Source of the DNA: Adiantum capillus-veneris
Lineage: Eukaryota > Streptophyta > Polypodiopsida > Polypodiales > Pteridaceae
DNA: 64,000 nucleotides
NCBI GenBank assembly: GCA_014529385.2
Contig: CM043967.1
Span: forward strand, 88,461,278 to 88,525,277
Reading direction: 5' to 3'
The notes below the pieces were generated by a model. It was not told the origin of the DNA, searched no databases, and saw only the letters and a program-made list of their open reading frames with translations. Of this stretch, positions 10,855 to 21,755 are shown piece by piece. The translations under genes were made by a program, and so were the position numbers. The first letter of the stretch is position 1. Every line of letters starts with the position of its first letter.

Positions 10855-12006
10855 TGTTAGCATTATATGACACCCATAATTCATATGCACACTATGTAGA
10901 CCAAAAAGGGAAACTATACAAGAAGGATCAACCAGTGTTTGAATGGCCCACATATTAGCTCATTGAAGTGCGTCCAATGATAGATAAAAAAAGGATGGTT
11001 CATTTCAAAGGAAAGAATCTATTATAGCCCATCCTCTCTAGAGATGAAGGATATTACCCAAGTGAGAAATCTATTCAAAGCTAAACTCTCCTCCATCTGA
11101 AATCAGCTTCGATGGTGTGACCAAACGAGCATATATTTTGACCAAAATAGTCGTAGATAAAGACGAGAGTCTAGCATCTATGATGACTTGGGTCCTAAAA
11201 CCACAGAAGCTCATATCATAGGAGATCCATGGGATACACAATATCAAGGCAAAGAGAATGCTATCTACAACTTGACTTGGGGAATAATTTGTCATGTTTC
11301 AACGAGATACATGGGAAACTATGCAGAAGGTTTACAGATGCCAAACATCAACAAAGCGACCCAAAGTGTATCTTCACAATCCTAAAAGATGAGACTAACC
11401 AGAGCCAAACAATTTTGAACTCTTACAATGAAGCGGGCTATAGTGATCACCCTAGGAATGGGGGAGCTTAAATCCATCAAGATCAGCTTATGTACCAGGA
11501 ATCGCAATAGTAGTTAGAAGCCCTAGAGCTTCTAGCCAGCAAACTCCTTCAAAGCAGAAACCATTGAAAGATCATATGGTTGTTGGAAGTTTCCAATTGA
11601 CCCAGGTTCCCTCAAAATCTACAGATAAATCTTATATGAAGATCATCAAGGACAAAAGTTTCAATTGATCTCCACAAGTTAGAGTAAAAAATTGATAAAT
11701 CCCATAGTGTTCAAACATCTACATGTGATCAAGCTCACATATGCATATCAAGATGCACATGGTAAAAAATATCAGCAAGAGGAGGACCTTGGACAAACCC
11801 CTATAAATGGTAAGACTGAAGTCAAAGACTATCTGAAGATGATGCAAAGCCTCAAGCTGCCAGAACAGGTGACAAAAAACTCAAAATCAATGAAAGCTAA
11901 AGTCCAGAAGGATACACAAAGGTCACCACTAAAATCTCCTCCAAAGAGACAGGTTTTGCCAAAAAGTACAGTGGATCTTCTAAGATCAAATGTTAATCAG
12001 ATATAG
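10855..12006 (+). pseudogene. Continued module repeats, heavily broken (element 0)
   Basis: Short plus-strand frames keep returning to the same motif: A-H-Y-V-D-Q-K-G-K-L-Y near 10890, L-Y-E-D-H-Q-G-Q-K-F near 11630, and Y-A-Y-Q-D-A-H-G-K-K-Y near 11740 (in the 11692-12006 frame). Stops and frame changes are dense between 10930 and 11190. The last frame ends in a Lys/Ser/Pro-rich tail. Confidence 0.4.
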
Positions 12007-12231
12007 GTAAATAATGCTCATCAATTGCAAACAAAAGTACAGTATCACAGTCATACAGGTCAACATCAACGGAAGTAGGTGGTCAAGGAAAAGAAACTAC
12101 AGTAAAAGCAGTCAATTCAAACACAAATGTGAGACAATCAAGTGCAACATTGTTGGTGAAAATGAAGAAAAAATATCAAGAAAAGTAACACTAGATTTTT
12201 AGTTAGACAAGAACCTCATGTCCTTTTTCAT

Positions 12232-12495
12232 TTGGAAACGATGTGGACAACCAGAGTTGGAAGATGCTCTTGCATTTGTGAGCATATCTGGAGACAAACG
12301 AGCAGAATGCTGTGGGGAATCATCTCCACCATAATTGAAGTAAGTTCAGAGATCATCGTAGCTCAATTTCATGTGATCACAACAAAAGATATGCCAAACG
12401 ACATCATAATGGGATTTTCAATGGCTCAAAAGATGTTAGAGATACAGAGTTCAAACATGACGCAGTCTTCAGAGACAACAAATAACGAAGACTAA
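12232..12495 (+). pseudogene. Retropepsin-like C-terminal half (element 0)
   Basis: The frame reads ...V-A-Q-F-H-V-I-T-T-K-D-M-P-N-D-I-I-M-G-F-S-M-A, matching the strand-turn-strand and 'D-I-I-L-G' block of retroviral-type aspartic proteases. The upstream half with the catalytic Asp is not readable. Confidence 0.4.
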
Positions 12496-12847
12496 GACCC
12501 GCAGATGACAACACAAAGTCCTCAAGTACAATTAAAATGGAGACTTATATCAAGGCATATCTTATTAAAGATGATTCATCTCCATCAATCAGTACTTTAG
12601 AAGAGCTTAAAGCAAATCAGACAATATCAAGAGTGTAAATAAGATAGAACAAAGAGCAACCATGAAAGATATTGAGCAAAGAATGCCACCAAAGCCAGAA
12701 GTTAAGATCGGGGTTGTAAACAACCTGGAAGAAATATGAAGTTCAAAGAACTAGACATTGCCAGATGAATCAGTTGTTGTAAGTTAGATTGGAAAACAAA
12801 GTCTCAAGCTACCCTCTATATAGACACAGTTAGATCAAGATGAGACC

Positions 12848-13378
12848 ATGGCAAGAGCAGGACGAAGATCTTCAATAGAACCAACGATGAGAATAGAAAT
12901 AGTTCTCAATAGTACAAAGGAAGCAAGTGCCGGATGCAATGCCCTACTAGATAAAGAAGAAAAGTGCAATATGGTTGCAGACAACATTCAGAGCATTCTC
13001 AAGATTACGAGGAGCAAGCCAGGTAACAGAGAAATCATGGGTAAGGCTACAAGTCAAAAAGAGGTGGTTGCTACCCTTAGCATCCAAAACCATGAAGAGC
13101 AGGTAAAGTTTCAAGTAAAATCTTCAAAGGAAATGCTTGGAGATGTCATCCTTGGACATCAGTGGTTAGACCAACACAAGGACTACAAAGAAGATAAGAT
13201 TCTAATACTCTCTTTTCCAAGAAGTAGCAAGCAACATTTACAGGTACCAATAATGCTAGATTTAGAGTTGCAAAAGTCACAGGATCAAACACAAATATTG
13301 CAGACAAAAGTAAAGCTAAAGTGGACCCTCCAACAATTAGCAAAGAAGGTGTTACATTGTATGCCTCTACATCAATGA
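12848..13378 (+). pseudogene. Second retropepsin-like domain, active site lost (element 0)
   Basis: N-A-L-L-D-K-E-E-K aligns with the A-L-L-D-T-G-A-K active site of the related domain at 23891. It is followed at the expected distance by F-Q-V-K-S-S-K-E-M-L-G-D-V-I-L-G-H-Q-W-L. The Thr and Gly of the D-T-G signature are replaced by Lys and Glu, so a functional protease is unlikely. ATG at 12848 starts a 176-residue open frame. Confidence 0.5.
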
Positions 13379-13581
13379 ACCCTCATGGATCAGCTTCTTC
13401 AAGCAAGCCAGGATTTCAAATCTTCAAGTCAATTGCTGACCCAACTGAAACCTCTAAGGATCAGACACCCAAAAAAGAAAATATATATTAGCCAAAGTAC
13501 TCAAGAAAGAAAAAGATAGTCAAGCAAGTATTTGTTCAAAGCAGTTTAGTCAAAGTCAATGATCCGGTTTGGATTAAAGAC

Positions 13582-13895
13582 ATGAAATCAACACAGAGAG
13601 ACAAACACATGGGATGGATATCATCACAATGGAGCTTAAAAGAACAGGAGTATTATGGAGGTAACAAACAGATATGGATACCAAAACCTCAGGTCAGGGC
13701 ATATGAAGTAACATCAAGTCCCTCCGAAGAAAGTAGGCCCATTAGGTATCAACCTCAACAATATCCTAAGATACCTAAGAAGCAGGTATACAACAGAACA
13801 ACATTGAATGATGCTAAAGTCTACCACAACTCTTAAGAGGATACAGAACAAAGACGGATCTCAAGGAATGCTCCTCTTGGACAAGGATTCTACGT
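13582..13895 (+). pseudogene. C-terminal module ORF (element 0)
   Basis: An open frame with Y-Y-G-G-N-K-Q-I-W-I-P-K, a module-like motif also seen near 43400 (V-W-I-K, V-W-R-P-K, V-W-M-P-K). A TAA after residue 84 (near 13834) is followed by open frame up to the insertion point at 13900, which appears to continue at 50604. Confidence 0.4.
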
Positions 13896-13900
13896 AAGAT
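13896..13900. repeat. Left target-site duplication AAGAT
   Basis: AAGAT directly precedes the LTR beginning TGTTGGAGCC at 13901. The same five bases follow the outermost LTR end at 50598 (50599-50603). A perfect 5-bp duplication is what a gypsy integrase leaves. Confidence 0.8.
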
Positions 13901-14111
13901 TGTTGGAGCCCAACTGGTCCAACTGTTGTAATGAGCCCACATTGTAAAGCCTATCAAATTCCCATTTTTATGTCAAAGACATCTTATCATTTTGATCCAC
14001 TTGTCTGGGTTATGTAAAGATTAATCAGTCAGTTAGGACCCAGATTTGTTCCCACTTTGTACTTATGATGAAGAGAACCCCATGTACATTTTTGAGCTAA
14101 GGTGACTAAAG

Positions 14112-14118
14112 TATAAAA
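14112..14118 (+). promoter_or_regulatory. TATA box of LTR1
   Basis: TATAAAA within AAAGTATAAAAGTCACC, about 210 bp into the LTR and 60 bp upstream of the GA tract. It is conserved in LTR2 (near 49062). Predicted U3/R boundary lies about 30 bp downstream. Confidence 0.6.
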
Positions 14119-14176
14119 GTCACCTTAGAAACATTTTTTGAATAACATTTGGATATTAATCCTGTGTCGTACGAGT

Positions 14177-14179
<3 letters not shown>

Positions 14180-14263
<84 letters not shown>
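14180..14263 (+). repeat. (GA)n microsatellite in LTR1
   Basis: About 42 uninterrupted GA units. Corresponding tracts are about 32 units in LTR2 (49128-49192) and 21 in LTR3 (49937-49979), so the tract varies fastest within the LTR. Open frames of Arg-Glu or Ser-Leu across it are artefacts. Confidence 0.95.
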
Positions 14264-14265
<2 letters not shown>

Positions 14266-14883
14266 TTATCCTCTTCGCTAAGCGCTTCTCCCTCACCGGA
14301 TTCACAACGTGACCACACCATTGCGGTAGCCTCTCCGAGAGCTACGCGTCCACGCCACAAATTCACATTTTTGATCTGTTCGCGATCGATCCTTCCTTGA
14401 GCTTGTTTTGCTTGTAAGTAGCACAAACAGTGTCTGTTTTCAACAACAATCAATTGCTTTATGGAATGAGAAAGAGATTAGCTACACATAGATACTCATA
14501 AACTTAGGTTTCTCCCACTTTTGGATTATGACTTGAGTCTATCGCGATTGTAATCGAGATAACTAGGGTTCAAATCTAGTGAGATTAGACTTATAGGTAA
14601 GTATATCCTATTGAGAGGATGGTGCTTAGTAAGTTTGATGCGATTCGGAGTTCATTTGAGGTGTAAACGGTGTTGTGAGTGTTTAGGGATAGAGTGGGTT
14701 GAATTCTACAAGGGTTAGTGATTGATGCATCATAGAAGTGCGTATGTGTAGATTGGTCTCAGCCTGACAAGCTAACGAGATGGCCTCCGTGTACCTATGG
14801 GTTAGTCGTGTCATCGGATGATAAGTATGTTGTTGGTGTCGTGCTTGTGAGCATGAACAGGGGATTAGTTTTGCCCTAAAACA

Positions 14884-14902
14884 TTGGCACCAGTGCCGGG
14901 GA
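14884..14902 (+). promoter_or_regulatory. Primer binding site (Asp-tRNA type)
   Basis: TTGGCACCAGTGCCGGGGA begins right after the LTR end. It resembles the TGGCGCCGTTGCCGGGGA site of Athila-type plant gypsy elements. The LTR2-associated copy at 49823 (TTGGCGCCGCTACCGGGGA) is closer to that form. Confidence 0.75.
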
Positions 14903-15645
14903 CACAAGACCTAAAGTAGGGAGATCTACGTCACTCGTGTGATGGTTAGCTTACTTTAATTTCTACTAGAGAGAGCTTAAACATTTAGAACAAGATCCAG
15001 GATAGAGTACCCTGAGATCTAGTGGATAGCCACGAAGCCTGTGTCGTGCCGAGGGTCTGTGACTAGTTAGATTTAGTAAAGTAGGATAATGTGGAGTTAT
15101 GGTTTTTTGGTTTGGAGTGCTTGTTATACTTGTGTAGAAATAGAGTAGAAAAATGTTGTAAAAATGCAAAACAAACAAAAAGAAGAAACAATAAAGCTGT
15201 TTGCTTGCCTTGAAAGAAAAACCCACACCATATACTCTTAAAGGGGGTGAAAAGAGTAGACATTGGAATTTATGATCCAACACTTGAGAAAACATAAAAA
15301 TTGCGACCAAAACCAACAAAAAGAAACAGGTGATTGTCATAAGAAAACACTAAGTGAACCTAAAGAGGCCAAGAATAGATATCACATTTAGCCTAGGGTA
15401 AACTGACTGTGTCATGTGGTACGACTGATATTCACAAGCTTAAGATGAAGTGTCATCAAATTTGCATCACTTTAAGTGTATTTGAGTTGTGAATTGCCAT
15501 AGAAAAGTGAAATTTGTGAAGTGCTTGAGTCCAAGGTCAAAATAAGTCCAAAATTCATAAAACTTAAGGGATAGACTTATATGGGCACAGAGAACACAAC
15601 TATCCAAAAACAAACAAAAAATCAAATCCCAATTGCTCTGTGCCT

Positions 15646-15663
15646 AGTCTATCGCGATAGACT
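15646..15663. repeat. 18-bp perfect palindrome, copy 1
   Basis: AGTCTATCGCGATAGACT is identical to its reverse complement. The same 18-mer recurs at 15946-15963. Confidence 0.9.
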
Positions 15664-15945
15664 GATGAAGTTGGTGATTGACTAACAAAGGGAAAAAAAA
15701 ACCTTTATACCACGGGTTTAACACATCAATACAAGGGTACTCACAAAAATTGAGTGAAGCTGAACACCATCTTGACCACAAAACTTCAAAACTGGTGTTT
15801 TAGAGTTTGAATTTAGAGACAAGGGCAAGAAGGCTTTGACCAAATGTCCAAACAGTGCAAAAAATTATCAATGTAGTACACAAGGAGAGGGTGAACCAGC
15901 TGTGGAGATAACTTGAGAAAAATGCCAACAGTGGAGAACATGCCG

Positions 15946-15963
15946 AGTCTATCGCGATAGACT
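15946..15963. repeat. 18-bp perfect palindrome, copy 2
   Basis: AGTCTATCGCGATAGACT, identical to copy 1 and exactly 300 bp from it, although flanking sequence is much less conserved. Confidence 0.9.
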
Positions 15964-16244
15964 AGGGAAACTGCTACTGAGAACCTTATCTTCCAAATTT
16001 CCCCTAGGGAGAGTTTTATCAGAGCCTATATAGCATACACACCAAATTTCAAGGAATTTTAGATCATTGAAAGTCAATCTAAGGCCCAGATAGAGAATCA
16101 GGCTCTGACCAAAATACTAAAATGGAACCAAAACCCAAACCAAGTGTCCAAACTTCATAAAAATTGAGGGATAGTCTATAGAGGGTAAAAGGAACTCAAG
16201 GGTGAAGTCACAATTTTAAATTGACTTATACTGAGCAAGTTGTC

Positions 16245-16262
16245 AGTCTATCGTGATAGACT
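16245..16262. repeat. 18-bp palindrome, copy 3 (one mismatch)
   Basis: AGTCTATCGTGATAGACT, 299 bp after copy 2, with one C-to-T change in the central CpG. A fourth copy (AGTCTATCCCGATAGACT) lies at 45572-45589. Confidence 0.85.
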
Positions 16263-16545
16263 AGGAAAGTAGTGATTCAGACATATTTTTCAAGTTGTGC
16301 CTATACTTCTAGGACATACTCTCCACATAGATCCCAACCACCATCAGTTCATATTTGAAATTGGACCACCAGAAGACTGACTAAGTGGTTGCTGTACATA
16401 CTTGAAATATTTTTCGTGGTTTAAGGAAAACCCTTGTGAGCAGACTAACCATACTTGTGTAGATCCCAGAAGGAGATCATCACAAAGCCGCACAGGAAGA
16501 AGGAGTCCAGGTAAGCTTTAAGTTTGCAACCCAACTTTCATTCTT

Positions 16546-17677
16546 ATGTATTTAAGGCCGGGAGCCTTTGTTAAGTCAGGAGCTAAAAGTGTCAAAATTC
16601 AAGTAAGCACCACGTCCACCGAAGAAAGTGTAACTCAGGCAAGACTAGACCCATTAGCACCGATCATTGAAGAGGGTAGTGATACTGACACTTCGTTGGA
16701 AAAGTCCTTCTTCATGATGGGGAGTCAACAGCTAGGAAGTTTCAACGGTGAAGGACCAATGCCAGGGGGAAGCACCTCCCTACATCCTTTAAACGAAACC
16801 AAGTTCACTATAATCTTCTTGGAAGGAACAAACTCGAGGGGAGCCTTAGTTTATTCTGACTATCGAGGACGCAATTGTATTTGTATTGAAGAAAGACCGG
16901 CTCAGAGGCTGGAGATAATTCGAGTCTATGATGATGGAGATAGATTCCGAGACAAAAAGGGGAATCACTATCTGATAGTTAGTAACCCTGAGGATTACAA
17001 CAGATATGGAGATAACGTGGCAAAAGGGAAAATGGTTTCAGAAACCCAAGAACCGCCTCCTAACATTGATCGACTTGGAGCGCTTTTTATGTATGAGAAG
17101 AAAACAACTAGGGTCCCAACCTATAATGAGAATGTGGGGATTTACAAGCATGAAAGCGAGGGAATAGTCTCTTACTTTTGATGCAAGGAACCCTACCCAA
17201 ACGAATTAAGGAAAGACAAGGTTCTTTACTTATTCTCTTATGAAATTGCTATGGGGAAGGATATTGTTTTTGTTGACAGGTACAGGCGAGAATACAAACG
17301 TATTCTCCCAGAGGAGGCTGAAAAGGAAACAGTTTTGAGAGCATCAACCTATGGCCCCGACGAAGTACCAAGAGCCACCTACACCCCTAGCAAGTCAAAA
17401 AATCCCATTTCAGAAGAGTATGACTCTACCTCACATTCTACCCGACAACCGACGTTCAACTACCAAGAGCAACCAACTACTCAGCCATCATTGCAAGCAT
17501 GGCCTCGACAGAGTGCTACATTAGAATAAGACCGAGACCGAGAGGGTTATCAAACCGCACGAGGGCTAAGGGATTTACAAGAACCACCACTCTTTGCACA
17601 GTATCAAGGATAGAGTAAGCCAAAGACTCAGGGGTCAACAGAGCCTGGAAGACCACCCCTAGAATGAGTTTGGAGAG
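16546..17677 (+). pseudogene. N-terminal module ORF of the large gypsy element
   Basis: ATG 16546 opens a 211-residue frame that continues after TGA 17179-17181 to TAA 17527-17529, then two more in-frame stops before gag. Modules visible: A-L-V-Y-S-D-Y-R-G-R-N, then the related D-D-G-D-R-F-R-D-K-K-G-N-H-Y, A-L-F-M-Y-E-K-K and I-V-F-V-D-R-Y-R-R-E-Y. The same motif type occurs in element 0. No known domain is recognised. The region precedes the gag domain, so it is an N-terminal extension or a separate leader protein of the retroelement. Confidence 0.5.
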
Positions 17678-19416
17678 ATGAACCATCTCTTGCAAGAAAT
17701 GCTAGAAATTATGCTAGTTCCATTGGGAGAGGAACCTGGCCATTACAGAAGACCAGAGGAGGTATATCGACTAGGACGTGGAGATCCCATGATGAGATTT
17801 GTAGACCATCTTAGAATTAGACCTTCTCAAGTGCAAAAATGGGTAAACAAGAAATACACGGGAAGCAGGGATCCGAGAGATCATGTAGCAGCCTTTGTGC
17901 GTGTAATTAGAGCTCAAGAGGTGTTAGACTTCCCTACCCAATTTGTAGGATTTGGTTTAACCTTAGAGGAGGATGCTGCTACTTGGTTTGACGCAGTGGA
18001 GCGAAGAGACTTTGAATCTATGGAGGAAGTGTTTGACGAGTTTATCGAGGAATTCTCACAAAGGGGAATAGCTCATAATACAGTCTCACAAATCCATAAA
18101 TTTAAACAGAAAGATGGAGAGTCTGTGCGAAAGGCAACCCTCCAATTAAAAAGATATGTTAAGTTCTGCCTCGTGAAAGAACTGCCAACTCAGTCCAAAC
18201 TTATGCTTATATTTATCCAAGGACTAAGGAATGCAGATATCCAGAAAGAATTACATATGAAGAGGAGCACAACGTTGAATGAGTTAACCAAGGAGGCTCT
18301 ATACCTTGTGGACAATTGTGCAGTCTACAAAGAGGGCAGCAAAGCGGAAGCAAGTCTGCTAAGACAACACCAAAAGGAGAAGTAGCGGTGAGCCAAGAGC
18401 AACTTGTAGAGGAAGTTCTTAAAAAGAATATCTTGTATTCTAAACCACAAGCTAAACAACCAAAATGGTGTGCGATTGAACAAAAATGGACAAACCATGG
18501 GACGAAGGAATGTTATTATAACAAGGGATATGTGAGAGAACGACCATATGCTCTGCAAGCTCAGGCGACATCCCCTCAAGTCCCACCGATGCCTAGATAT
18601 CAAACAGGCAACCTACCAGGACGTGTAGGTGTAGAAAGACCACAACCAGTGTTGGGAGAACAACCACCCCTACCAGGATTACGACCAATCGGCATAAGAT
18701 ACACACCAACAGTAACTGAATCGGATGAGAAGGCTTTGGTGCCTATGCATGCATACTACGACGAGCCCAATGGATATGCGGCAAACTTTGTCTATTATCC
18801 ACCAGAAGAACCCTCCACACCAGAACCATGGAGCATGATAGGAAATACAAGACCACCAACTGCTGCACAGGCAGCGGGGGAAGGAAGATATAGCTTGGAT
18901 GAAAGAACACTATTGTTCATAGCAAACGGAGGCATGAGCGGGCAGAGGTTTACACACCAACAAAGAGGAGCTCAAGGAGCACCTCAACAGCCTAAGGGAC
19001 CATGCTATAAGTGTGGTGGAGACCATTGGCTGAGGGACTATCCTCATGATGAAATCATTAGGGTCAACGCATATTGCACAGAGTGTGGAATTACTCATTT
19101 GATCCCTGATTTCCCTAAGAACCTAAGCAAAGGAGCAAAAACTACTTTGAATATATTGGGAGCACTGCCTTCTAGTGGAGGGTCAGAAAACGAAACTCCG
19201 ATTCCTGTTAAGGTCTTGACGAGAGCCCAAACAAGAAAAAATGACAATCAGCCCAAGAGTAACGATGAAAATCAAGAAGAAATCAAGACTGACAAGTCTA
19301 GCGTCAGTCATGATAATCCTTGGAAAGAACGAAGAGCAAAAATGAAAGCTAGACGTGAGCGAAAACAGAAAGATGTAGAAGCTGAGCTAACAATATCTCG
19401 AGAGCAACTTAAATAG
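17678..19416 (+). pseudogene. Gag of the large gypsy element, frameshifted
   Basis: Frame 17678-18385 has a Retrotrans_gag-type helical domain (W-F-D-A-V-E-R-R-D-F-E-S-M-E-E-V-F-D-E-F; later Q-G-L-R-N-A-D-I-Q). The protein continues in another frame from about 18390 to 19416. That part holds W-C-A-I-E-Q-K-W-T-N-H-G-T-K-E-C and two knuckle-like motifs, C-Y-K-C-G-G-D-H-W-L-R-D-Y and C-T-E-C-G-I-T-H-L-I-P-D-F. Both lack the final Cys (Tyr and Phe instead). A Lys/Arg/Glu-rich tail ends at a TAG. Gag would package RNA in virus-like particles. Confidence 0.75.
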
Positions 19417-20955
19417 CAAAGAGAGTCCGACTCTCTAAAATCAACGGAGGGACCAAGAAGCGCAAGATCAGGAGGGTCTGTATTGGTAGATAAGGTCAAT
19501 GAACACTTAGATGCAATCTTGCAAGCATATGAAGCAAGATCAAAGAACATACAGATTCTAGAGCAAAGGTGGATGGCATATCCATATCCAGAAATGGAAA
19601 AACAGAGACTAGATATGTGCAAGCAGCTGATTGAAACTGCACAAGATTTACTAGAGCCTCCAGCTATGGAAGTGGGAGATAGAATAATCAAATCTCCAAA
19701 CAATGAAACACCTCTCAAAACCGAACAAAGGATACTTGACAAGATAGAAAACGTTAAATTCTTGCCTGATGTAGAGGATGCAAGAATCATGCCTAATAGC
19801 ACTGATGAATCATTGAAATATTTTCCACCATATACACCTATTGTGGAAGAAAATTGGCCTGAAGAGATATGGGAAACAGTGAGAAAAGCTCAAAAAAAAT
19901 ATGAGACAAAAACAGTCGAGTCAGAGCCTTTCTCGGAGTTGAACTTGAATAAGCCTCCATTGGATTTAGATGCTAAATCATTTCAAGGGGATAATGGTTC
20001 AGTTGCATCCGAAGATAGCAGACCAGCATCACTCAGAACCTTGCCACCATACATGGGAGACTATGAGGCAAGGTCAGAAATTCGAAGAGTACCTTCTCAA
20101 AGAATAGGAGGGTTAAATCAATTGGACACTAAAATCTTGACAGACTTGTTGACCACTCCAGTGAAGTGTACAATCACATTGGCAGAATTGTTAAAAATTA
20201 GGCCAAGCATGTGGATGGAAGTGGGCAAATGTCTTGAAAAATTTGGTATAAGGACGGCTCTTAAGTTCTTCGAAACTGAGCTTAATGACACAGAACCGAA
20301 GAAAGTCAACACTAGACCACCAGTGCCACTCAACAAGGTCAGAGAGTATTGTGAGGGTGAAGACGGCAACACTACACTACCAGTTGAGTATAAAGGCATA
20401 GAGACTAAGGCCATACTTGATAGCGGAGCTGGCATTCCCATTGCGACCAAAATGCTATGGGAAAAATGGGGAAAACCAACAATATGAACAACTAGAATGA
20501 AATTGCAACTGGAAAATGGGCACATAGAAAGGCCTATAGGTTTGCTTGAGGCAATTGTGGTATCTTCATGTGGCATACAATACGAACATACATTTTCCAT
20601 AGTAGATTTCGACAAGAAGAACAATTATGAAATTATCCTTGGTAGGCCGTTCATGAGGCAACTCAAGATGGTGCAGGACTGGGGGTATGATTATTTGTAT
20701 CTAAGATATGCTGAAACCACTACACGTGTAAACATGAAAAATCATAGCTACCATGATGTCACGAGAACACCTGTGGAAGAATTTGACTCAGCCACCATTA
20801 GTGGATCAGAAGTCCCAGTGTGGCTCTGTAAGAAAAAGGAGATATGGATGTGCGGAGCATCTCAATGTAGTGAATTTGACCACTATGAAAGGACACTAGA
20901 GAGGGTCTCGGAAGACGATGCCTATATACAAGAACCCTTTCCTGAAGACCCCTAG
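19417..20955 (+). pseudogene. Linker and retropepsin of the large gypsy element
   Basis: The frame continues after TAG 19414-19416 through a charged linker to an aspartic protease. The active site is A-I-L-D-S-G-A-G-I-P (near 20415) and the C-terminal block is Y-E-I-I-L-G-R-P-F (near 20625). An in-frame TGA at 20485-20487 (CGA-type change) splits the domain. The signature D-S-G-A is intact. The protease would process the gag-pol polyprotein. Confidence 0.75.
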
Positions 20956-20969
20956 AATGGTCTCAAATT

Positions 20970-21755
20970 TTGGCTACGTTGGATGTATGCGTCAATGAAG
21001 TCACTCACACCAAATTTTGTGACGAGAATGGCTATGATATCATACCATACTACATGTTGAGCAAAATTGTGGAGGAAGACGAGAACGATGGAGATACTGA
21101 GAATACGAGGATCAATAAAACGGAAACGAAACTTGAGATTGAGATAGTGGGCTATGTGGACATCCCCACTAAAGAAATCGAGCAGGAGGGAGAATAATTT
21201 TATGATTCTTCTGATCAATGTGAAAACAAAGATAATGCGGATGACGAGAAGTCGGAAAATATGGAGGAAGACAACCATCAAGATCAAGACAATGACGTCT
21301 TCTACAATTTCCCAAACCAAAGTGAGAGACGCCAAAAAAGATACAAGAGTAGGCGACACCATAATAGTCTACCAACTAGGCTGAGACCTATGCTAGAGTT
21401 CAGGGGTAAGACACATTTCCTTATGAACATTCATGGTGTTGATTGTGCTAAGGACAAAGTGTCAAGAAGATTTCTTAAGGTTGCTGAAGACTCAGGATTT
21501 AAGTCCAGACTGTTGAAACCTAAGAAAACCAGCAAAGCAAAAAAAAGAGTTGCAACAGAAAAATTGGATGTCTCTGGTGATCCAATTATAACGAAAGTTG
21601 AACGAAAAAAGAGATACAATGATTTGAAACAAAAACTGAAAAATGTATGGACAACTGAAATGGAAAGTAGAGATGGAACGAACGCTAGTGATGGGAGTAA
21701 AAGATATATGTACCTCCTCACTATTGTAAGTACACCATTCAGGAAAGAAAATTAG
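20970..21755 (+). pseudogene. Acidic/basic linker before RT
   Basis: One frame (20970-21755) with a TAA at 21195-21197. First an acidic stretch (E-E-D-E-N-D-G-D), then a Lys/Arg-rich stretch. It lies between protease and RT and has no recognisable domain. It is linked to its neighbours only across frame changes. Confidence 0.4.

Larger units (their letters stand above)
9833..13895 (+). mobile_element. 'Element 0': decayed gypsy-like element, left part
   Basis: A 4-kb stretch of plus-strand coding relics holds repeated Y-x-D-x-x-G modules, a Cys/His knuckle and two retropepsin-like halves. It lies immediately left of the 36.7-kb insertion. Reading resumes at 50604 if the insertion and one AAGAT copy are ignored, so it is the host of that insertion. 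RT and integrase are not present. No clear LTR of its own was found; a purine tract at 58804-58820 may be its polypurine tract. Confidence 0.6.
13901..14883 (+). repeat. LTR1 (983 bp) of the large gypsy element
   Basis: Begins TGTTGGAGCCCAAC and ends CTAAAACA, immediately before the primer site. It contains TATAAAA at 14112-14118 and a (GA)n tract at 14180-14263 just downstream, that is, in the transcribed part. LTR2 (48850-49822) matches over its whole length; LTR3 (49894-50598) matches its 3' part. A half-palindrome AGTCTATCGCGATTG lies near 14535. Confidence 0.85.
14903..16545 (+). other. Long non-coding leader with ~300-bp degenerate tandem units
   Basis: About 1.6 kb without a credible ORF. 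Three 18-bp palindromes lie 300 and 299 bp apart (15646, 15946, 16245). Each is preceded by similar sequence, for example TCCAAA...TTCATAAAA...GAGGGATAG near 15550 and 16150. So the region is a degenerate tandem repeat whose best-conserved part is the palindrome. A strong splice donor CAG|GTAAGC lies at 16508-16516, before the first ATG at 16546. Confidence 0.65.

Noticed and set aside
14149-14453. Arg-Glu or Ser-Leu repeat proteins across GA/CT tracts (also 49055, 49885, 37877, 59769)
   Set aside because: These frames exist only because a dinucleotide repeat has no stop codon; there is no flanking coding signal.
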